A DNA stretch of 11,085 nt from Thermoprotei archaeon ex4572_64. Lineage in GTDB: Archaea; Thermoproteota; Thermoprotei; Thermoproteales; Thermocladiaceae. Every line of letters starts with the position of its first letter. The first letter of the stretch is position 1. This document shows, piece after piece, positions 6,684-11,085 of the stretch. The notes beneath the pieces are model-generated. The model did no database searches. It saw only the letters and a program-made list of their open reading frames with translations, and was not told the origin of the DNA. The stretch is taken from contig NJDF01000058.1 of NCBI GenBank assembly GCA_002254895.1, positions 1 to 11,085 on the forward strand. The letters run 5' to 3'. The position numbers and the translations under genes are program-made.

Positions 6684-7136
6684 TCAACTTAGCTTCACTA
6701 TACTTTGTGAATCTTCAATAATTTTCATAACTTCATTCGTGATCTTACTTCAATTCTGCCGATAAATGTAATGTTTCAATTTTTTCTTGAGATTCTTTGA
6801 CTAGATTCAGTCTAAATGTGAAATAAGAGGATAAGGTTACTTTCTTGATGTCTTTTCTTATCTAATACTTTCTGTAATTCCTCCTTTTATACTAGCTCTT
6901 TAATCTTCTTAATGGACTTGTAGCAAAACTTTACTACTTAATAGTCATATATGTTCTCGAGTCAAATTAGGAATAATGCTTCAAGTATGATGATACAACA
7001 ACACTGATCTATTGATTTGATGAGTGGTAACTGCTGCTTTTTAGTACTAAGATTCTTCTTCAAGACTCTATGTAGTAAGACTGAGATGATAATGAAGACT
7101 AAAAATTCTCTGAAAGAAGGATTTGATATCAATCAT
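6684..7136 (-). pseudogene. Decayed gene of unknown, helical product
   Basis: The 572-base gap after rps11 has no intact gene, but its minus strand is purine-rich and reads as broken coding sequence. An ATG at 7136 gives MIDIKSFFQRIFSLHYHLSL, then the frame shifts near 7075 to LHRVLKKNLSTKKQQLPLIK and on to EALFLI. That frame meets stops at 6962-6964, 6938-6940 and 6887-6889, yet the sequence between and after them still looks like protein (CYKSIKKIKELV, KEELQKVLDKKRHQESNLI). Two more shifts, near 6800 and 6750, lead to RLNLVKESQEKIETLHLSAELK and KITNEVMKIIEDSQSIVKLS. At least six lesions mean it is dead. It begins 14 bases after the stop of the LAGLIDADG-type gene, on the same strand. I do not recognise the family. 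The remaining flank (6578-6683) shows nothing clear. Confidence 0.6.
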
Positions 7137-7149
7137 GCTTGTTTAAAAT

Positions 7150-8928
7150 TTAGTAATACTTAGTTAATCCATACCTTTTTAGCTGTTCTTTTGTACCTTC
7201 TAACAGATTTAGTTTTGATAGTATGTATGCTAATTCAATTTTCCCTTTACTTATTTCTATGATTGCTGATTTCGAATGTCTTCTAGCACTTAATCCATGC
7301 CTCTTAAGTACTTCAACTACTTTATCAGCCACATCTATTAGTCTAACATCAATGTCACCTTTTCTTCTTATCAAGCTTAAGCAAAGTTTCAAAGTTCTCG
7401 AACCTCTATCATGCCAGATCTTCAATTCTCCTCTAATGTCAATCCCATAACGATTTAGAAGATTAAGCATATCCTTAACGGCCGTTATGACATTAGAAAT
7501 GTCTACTATTGATTTCAAGATCATGTTTATTGTTGACTTTTTACTTAGGAGTTCCATCCTATTTAACCTCTCAGGATGGTTCATAAAATTAATTAAATCT
7601 TTTCTAGTATTGGGTAATAACCATACTTTAATACTCAATCCAGCTTCACTAAAGTCATTGATCATAAGTAATTTCCTAGCTTCAAGATACTTCAGTAGGA
7701 GTAATGTTGCAAATCCTTTTACCGTGTATGGTGCAAATGATATTCCTACTCCATAATCATTCTCTCCTCTTTTTTCTACAAATCCATCTCCATCTATTTC
7801 TCCTGCAAGAGCTCTTATAGGTTCCTTAACGTATTGTGCTATCGTTCCTTTATACATTTCTGCTAATTCTTTTAATTCTTCAAATGTTATTCTATTGCTT
7901 GTGTATAGTTCTTTCAAAATCTTATTGACTTCACTTATTTTAGTGTTCTCTTCTAATTCTATTTTAAGTGCCTTTAAGTAATGTACTAGTACACTTTTCG
8001 CTGTATTTAGTATATCTCTTACCTTTCTCAATATATTATCTATTTCTGGTATTTCTTGATTAAAGAGTTCTTTAGCTATATAATTGCTACACGTTACTAC
8101 CACGTGTAGTTTTTCTGATTTATTGTCTTTTCCTGTTATTGATAACTTGATAAAACCTAAAGTTTTAGTTACTATTGTTGGTAATTCATGAGTTGTAGAT
8201 CCGTATACTAGTAAGTCCACATTATCATCAACAATCATACTTATAACAGCATCACAGATTGTTAGCCAGGTTATGTAGTCTTCATTTTCTTGTATTCTTT
8301 TTCTTATTTCATTTATTGTTAATGATAGTTTTATGTATGTGTTTTGAAATTCTTTCTTAATTTCTTTAAGTGCTTTTTCTTCGTTTTTATATTCTTGTGC
8401 TAGTTTTTGAAATCTATCATTTATATACTCTACTAATTGATTGTAGAATTCATACAATTCTTCTTCAGGTACTTCATATATTGTTACTCCTTGTTCAAAT
8501 TTCTTCAATTCTTTCTCTATGTTTTGTTTTACTTTTTCTGGAGCATTTTTAGGTATTAGTTCTTTCAATATTCCAAGTTTATGAAATATTATTGCTAGTT
8601 CTTCTTTACCTTTTCTTACAGTTACAAAAGTATCTTTTGGTCTTCTACATGCCCCATAACCTAGTCTTCTCAATTTCTCAACAGTTTCATTAGCTATTTG
8701 TGTAGAAGTTGCTTTAGGTGATATAAAGTATATTCTAAGCTCATAAGCAACAGTAGTTCCATTTCTCATTTTCTGTACATGCCATTCAGCTCTAATATCA
8801 GCTTCGTACCTCATTTTCAATTCTTTAATCATGTCTTCAAGAGTTGAAAACCTATTCAAAACCTCATTCTCTAACTTACTTGTGCAGTATTTTCTGAGTA
8901 ATTCTATTTTGTTTGTTGTTTTATTCAT
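7150..8928 (-). CDS. LAGLIDADG-type protein with duplicated terminal domains (putative homing endonuclease relative)
   Basis: A 592-residue protein with one clear LAGLIDADG motif, LAGEIDGDG at 374-382, followed by EKRGENDYGVGISF, which fits the first strand of the endonuclease fold. D379 would be the catalytic acid. Two similar modules frame the protein: residues 84-121 and 539-576 align without gaps with 17 of 38 identities by my count, sharing RKGKEELAIIFHKL versus SKGKIELAYILSKL. Residues about 125-215 are charged and probably coiled coil. The gene stands alone, not inside an intron or intein of another gene here. Crenarchaeal repeat families such as PaRep2b carry related motifs, and it could belong there; this is from memory, not a search. 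TATA-like TTATAAAAC and a GAGGT site precede the ATG at 8928. Cleavage activity is uncertain because only one motif is evident. Confidence 0.6.
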   Translation of the reverse strand: MNKTTNKIELLRKYCTSKLENEVLNRFSTLEDMIKELKMRYEADIRAEWHVQKMRNGTTVAYELRIYFISPKATSTQIANETVEKLRRLGYGACRRPKDTFVTVRKGKEELAIIFHKLGILKELIPKNAPEKVKQNIEKELKKFEQGVTIYEVPEEELYEFYNQLVEYINDRFQKLAQEYKNEEKALKEIKKEFQNTYIKLSLTINEIRKRIQENEDYITWLTICDAVISMIVDDNVDLLVYGSTTHELPTIVTKTLGFIKLSITGKDNKSEKLHVVVTCSNYIAKELFNQEIPEIDNILRKVRDILNTAKSVLVHYLKALKIELEENTKISEVNKILKELYTSNRITFEELKELAEMYKGTIAQYVKEPIRALAGEIDGDGFVEKRGENDYGVGISFAPYTVKGFATLLLLKYLEARKLLMINDFSEAGLSIKVWLLPNTRKDLINFMNHPERLNRMELLSKKSTINMILKSIVDISNVITAVKDMLNLLNRYGIDIRGELKIWHDRGSRTLKLCLSLIRRKGDIDVRLIDVADKVVEVLKRHGLSARRHSKSAIIEISKGKIELAYILSKLNLLEGTKEQLKRYGLTKYY

Positions 8929-8968
8929 GTAGACCTCTACATACTATTTTGTTAGAAAGTTTTATAAG
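8929..8968 (-). promoter_or_regulatory. Promoter and leader of the LAGLIDADG-type gene
   Basis: On the minus strand TTATAAAAC (about 8967-8959) is centred 36 bases before the ATG, so a leader of about ten bases is expected. It contains GAGGT, a Shine-Dalgarno match, five bases from the start. The leader is also an inverted repeat, GTAGA-CC-TCTAC (8929-8940), which covers the ribosome site and could be an operator or a small hairpin. This leadered start contrasts with the leaderless pattern of the neighbours. Confidence 0.4.
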
Positions 8969-9011
8969 ATACTTCCGGCCTAGTCTCTTTACTAAGTTGT
9001 TAATTATTTGA

Positions 9012-9031
9012 AGTTAGGTTTATAGTTAGGT
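9012..9031 (+). promoter_or_regulatory. vapBC promoter with direct repeats
   Basis: AGTTAGGT occurs at 9012-9019 and again at 9024-9031, 12 bases apart, with the TATA-like TTTATA (9019-9024) between them and 27-32 bases before the vapB ATG. Ribbon-helix-helix antitoxins usually bind paired short repeats over their own promoter, so this is a plausible autoregulatory operator. The repeats are seen; binding is inferred. Confidence 0.45.
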
Positions 9032-9050
9032 ATTTTCAAAGAGTTGTTGT

Positions 9051-9290
9051 ATGGGTAGATTGGTTACTGTATCTACTAAAGTTCCTGAAGAGCTGAAGAG
9101 AGAAGCTGAAGAGCTTGGTATTAATATTTTTGAATTTCTTAGAAAGGCTCTTGAAGAGGAGGTTAAGAGGAGAAGGCTTGAGAAATTGAAAAAAGATGTT
9201 AAAATGTTGAGTCAAGTACTTGATAAGTTGAGTATTGAAGAAATTGTGCATAAGGTTAGAAAGGATAGAGAAGAAGTGATCAAGTTATGA
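9051..9290 (+). CDS. vapB: VapB-type ribbon-helix-helix antitoxin
   Basis: A 79-residue, highly charged protein. RLVTVSTKVPEELKREAEEL (3-22) is the beta strand and first helix of a ribbon-helix-helix DNA-binding domain. GINIFEFLRKALEEEVKRRR (23-42) is the second helix. The remainder (KLKKDVKMLSQVLDKLSIEEI) is a helix expected to wrap around the toxin. Its stop codon overlaps the start of the PIN-domain gene by four bases (ATGA), the classic antitoxin-first arrangement. It should neutralise VapC and repress its own operon, probably via the repeats at 9012-9031. Start chosen at ATG 9051, which suits the TATA-like box upstream. Such pairs are abundant in thermophilic crenarchaea. Confidence 0.85.
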   Translation: MGRLVTVSTKVPEELKREAEELGINIFEFLRKALEEEVKRRRLEKLKKDVKMLSQVLDKLSIEEIVHKVRKDREEVIKL

Positions 9291-9688
9291 ATTATCTTTT
9301 CGAAACCTCTTCAATATTATTAACATTAAAGTTGGGTAAAGTTGAACTGCTATATGGCCAATACATTAATGTGTTATCACTGTATGAGTTGGGAAATATC
9401 ATTTGGAGTGAAGTTTATGTAGATAAGAAGCTAGGTGAAGATGATGGTAAGCTAATGCTCGATGTACTTAGACGTATTACTAATTATGTAAATGTACTTG
9501 ATATTCGTGGTTTAGAAAGTCAAATACTTGATGTTTCATTAAGATTAGGATTAACATTTTATGATGCTTCATATATAGTTTTGACTAAGAATTACAATCT
9601 AACGCTTGTGACTGAAGATTCTAAACTTCAAGAGAAGGCTTCAAGATTAGTTAATGTATGTAATGTTCATGAGTTAATCAGTAGGTAA
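9287..9688 (+). CDS. vapC: VapC-type PIN-domain ribonuclease toxin
   Basis: A 133-residue PIN domain protein. The acidic site is recognisable at E6 (YLFETSSIL), E34 (LYELGNIIW), D93 (FYDASYIVL) and D111 (LVTEDSKLQEKA), the four positions that bind magnesium or manganese in VapC nucleases. Members cut tRNA or rRNA; the target here cannot be read from sequence. The first acid is normally aspartate (FDASS or similar) and is glutamate (codon GAA) here, a conservative change that could lower activity. Length and fold order are otherwise normal. It is translationally coupled to vapB by an ATGA overlap. A GC-rich hairpin element begins 12 bases past its stop. Confidence 0.85.
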   Translation: MNYLFETSSILLTLKLGKVELLYGQYINVLSLYELGNIIWSEVYVDKKLGEDDGKLMLDVLRRITNYVNVLDIRGLESQILDVSLRLGLTFYDASYIVLTKNYNLTLVTEDSKLQEKASRLVNVCNVHELISR

Positions 9689-9700
9689 TAAATGTATTGC

Positions 9701-9753
9701 GGGGGACAAGTCACCCTTATCATAGAGACCCATTTCGGGTCTCTCAAAGGTGG
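9701..9753 (+). ncRNA. GC-rich structured element downstream of vapC
   Basis: The stretch 9699-9753 is about 55 percent G+C by hand count, in surroundings near one third. It contains a perfect 8-bp hairpin, AGAGACCC (9724-9731) and GGGTCTCT (9737-9744), with a five-base loop. Outside it, CACCCTT (9712-9718) can pair with AAAGGTG (9746-9752) with one mismatch. CACCC can instead pair with GGGGG at 9701-9705, so two exclusive folds are possible. In AT-rich thermophiles such islands often mark structured RNAs. It could be a small RNA, a 3' end element of vapBC, or the end of a lost insertion sequence. Strand is assumed to follow vapBC. Confidence 0.4.
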
Positions 9754-9797
9754 TTAGGAAGATTACTGTTAAGGATTTAAAAATAATTTTTCTCCAA

Positions 9798-10639
9798 TTA
9801 ATCTCTATAACTATGTCTTCTAGTTTTTTCAATTATTAATATCTTATCATCTTCACGTATCTTTAGATTTGCTTGTGGATTTATAATCACCTTACCGTTC
9901 CTCACAAGACCTATCATTATAGCGTCGCACACAATCCTTTAGAAAGTATTACTTTATCAGCACCTGCTGACTTTATGAAATCTACATTCTTAAAACTTAA
10001 TGCTTCGGCTATTATCTTTACATTTCTGTTTAATTTTCTGATTAGTAATGTTAAGAGAACGGTCTTTGAGTCATCATCAAGTGTTATAATCACGTGACTT
10101 GCATGATCAACACTTGCTCTTCTTAAAGTTTCTTCAGATAGTACATCACCAACAATTACATGTAAATCACTAAGTAGAGGTTCTCTAACATCGTGAGGTA
10201 CGATAACGACGATTTTACTCTCTGGCTTACCAATTTTCAATTCTCTAATTGCTTCTTTCGAAGTCTCATTCCAACCAACTAGAATTATGTGATTCTTAAG
10301 ATTCACTGAGAGTAGTCCTAGAAATTTCTTAATATTTATACTTGCAACTCTCTCAGCAAGTAATGAGATAAAGAGTGTGTAGATAGCTATACCCGTAAAA
10401 GCTACTATCATTGCTAATATCTTACCAGTATATGTATTTGGCACAACATCTCCATAACCGATCGTAGCCATAGTGATTATAGTCCAGTACAGGGATGTGA
10501 AGTAATCTGTATGTTCTATTGTGCTGAACAAATACGTAAAGAAGAGTACTGTTAAGAGAAAAATTGTAAATACTATGAATCCTCTCTTTCTTAGAAGTGG
10601 CTTTAAGGTTTTGAGAAACTTCAAAATTATAAATATCAT
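9798..10639 (-). pseudogene. Two-TM potassium channel with RCK domain, frameshifted near the 3' end
   Basis: From ATG 10639 (a TTG lies two codons earlier) the frame encodes a first membrane helix (about 21-40), a pore helix and the selectivity filter TIGYGD (59-64), a second membrane helix (about 73-95), and an RCK/TrkA-N domain beginning NHIILVGWNE (116-125), with RREASVDHA-like and ITLDDDSKTVLL segments. This is the MthK-like ligand-gated potassium channel plan. The frame stops at 9917-9919, soon after SAGADKVILSKG (residue 235). A different frame, 9917 down to the TAA at 9798-9800, encodes IMIGLVRNGKVIINP then DDKILIIEK, the end of a TrkA-C lobe. The segment between, some tens of residues in relatives, is missing. 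The main frame could still make pore plus N-lobe, but ligand gating would be lost. Probably a young pseudogene. Confidence 0.75.
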
Positions 10640-10651
10640 TTTCAATCTTCA

Positions 10652-10680
10652 AACTTTAGTTTAAAGTTATTAAATATAAC
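10652..10680. promoter_or_regulatory. Channel promoter region with inverted repeats
   Basis: AACTTTA (10652-10658) and TAAAGTT (10662-10668) form a 7-base inverted repeat with a three-base spacer, and GTTAT/ATAAC (10666-10670 and 10676-10680) form a second one. The centre reads as a TATA-like TTTAAAC on the minus strand about 23 bases before the channel ATG. This fits a leaderless promoter with a possible operator; no regulator is identified. Confidence 0.35.
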
Positions 10681-10741
10681 TCCTTAATAGTAAATCTATC
10701 CCTGTCTTTATAGTCCATAGTTAATAGGTGAGTGCATGAAC

Positions 10742-11085
10742 TTACCCAAACCACCATTCATCAAGTTCCTCGAGTTTTACATATTCAACTTTTCTAAGCA
10801 CAGATTACTGGTTGTCATTAGATCACGTATTGAGAGAACACTAACAAGCTCATCTCTATCATTGACTACGGCTAAGTGACGAATATTGTGTTTAAGCATT
10901 AGTGATTATGCTTTAATTGCACTTTCATTTTCTCTAATCTTAATGATGTGAGTCTTCATGATCTTGCTGATCTTGGCTTTAGCAATATCTATATTGTTAG
11001 CTAGTGCATTAATTATATCATGTTCAGAGAGAACTCCGAGAACTTTATTGTTACTATCAATAATGATGAAAAATCAACACCATTA
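10742..11085 (-). pseudogene. CBS-domain protein, multiply broken and cut by the window end
   Basis: The minus strand encodes recognisable CBS repeats: IIIDSNNKVLGVLSEHDIINAL then KISKIMKTHIIKIRENESAIKA, and after it SLMLKHNIRHLAVVNDRDELVSVLSIRDLM. An in-frame TAA interrupts them (10906-10908, between ESAIKA and SLMLKH). Upstream, NGVDF in one frame joins FIIID in another across a run of Ts near 11064-11072, a frameshift. Near 10795-10805 the frame shifts again: the main frame soon stops (10777-10779), whereas the next frame continues RKVEYVKLEELDEWWFG to a TAA at 10742-10744. CBS pairs bind adenosine nucleotides and regulate attached or partner proteins. The N-terminus lies beyond the window. 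Three lesions make it a pseudogene. Its position just upstream of the channel gene on the same strand is suggestive but not proof of a functional link. Confidence 0.8.

Noticed and set aside
6987..7034. Plus-strand C box ATGATGA, CTGA and TTGATGA suggesting a guide RNA
   Set aside because: The first spacer is only 10 bases, the gap to the second C-like box is nine, and no D box follows at a sensible distance. The stretch is better explained as the antisense of the decayed gene.
7223..7756. Two plus-strand open frames opposite the LAGLIDADG-type gene
   Set aside because: They are shadows of the conserved minus-strand protein and lack a promoter or recognisable product.
8370..8552. Plus-strand frame rich in leucine inside the LAGLIDADG-type gene
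   Set aside because: It is the reverse complement of the charged coiled-coil region; Lys/Glu codons read backwards give Leu/Phe-rich shadows.
9692..9757. A 21-codon open frame (MYCGGQVTLIIETHFGSLKGG) across the GC-rich hairpin
   Set aside because: It is very short, has no homology I recognise, and the base pairing of the same stretch explains its composition better.
1..11085. Search for CRISPR repeats, tRNA genes, rRNA and complete insertion sequences
   Set aside because: I found no regularly spaced repeats, no tRNA cloverleaf with a T-loop consensus, and no transposase frame.

Overview
The window looks like chromosomal DNA of a thermophilic crenarchaeon (Thermoproteota). It is AT-rich, by eye about one third G+C. 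The genes point to archaea: a PCNA sliding clamp, ribosomal protein uS11, an archaeal-type (COG1019) phosphopantetheine adenylyltransferase relic, a COG2112-like kinase start, a Get3/ArsA-type ATPase, a MoaB-type enzyme and a VapBC pair. Many genes have a TATA-like box about 25-30 bases before the start codon and no Shine-Dalgarno site, as expected for leaderless archaeal transcripts.

Layout. (1) 1-334 (-) is the N-terminus of a kinase-like protein, divergent from a small hypothetical gene (374-667, +). (2) 796-2115 (+) is an intact-looking M28 metallopeptidase, tail to tail with a cut-short coaD (2028-2369, -). (3) A minus-strand block carries pcna (4608-3712), a Get3/ArsA ATPase (3677-2493) and the coaD relic. 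(4) Divergent from pcna is a calcineurin-like phosphoesterase that has lost its middle. (5) moaB (5709-5188, -) shares a symmetric promoter with a small hypothetical gene (5763, +), followed by uS11 (rps11). (6) 6578-7149 has no intact gene but holds a multi-lesion pseudogene on the minus strand. (7) 7150-8928 (-) encodes a 592-residue LAGLIDADG-type protein with duplicated terminal modules. (8) 9051-9688 (+) is a vapBC operon, followed by a GC-rich hairpin element. (9) 9798-10639 (-) is a two-TM potassium channel with an RCK domain, broken near its end. (10) 10742-11085 (-) is a CBS-domain pseudogene with at least three lesions.

The strongest theme is gene decay. At least five genes in 11 kb (coaD, phosphoesterase, unknown helical protein, channel, CBS protein) are truncated, internally deleted, frameshifted or interrupted, while the housekeeping genes (pcna, Get3/ArsA, moaB, rps11) are intact. 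This is dense for an archaeal chromosome. The damage sits next to a LAGLIDADG-type gene and a toxin-antitoxin pair, and uS11 lacks its usual operon neighbours, which suggests local rearrangement. I see no CRISPR array, tRNA, rRNA or complete insertion sequence. Several possible small RNAs are listed with low confidence.
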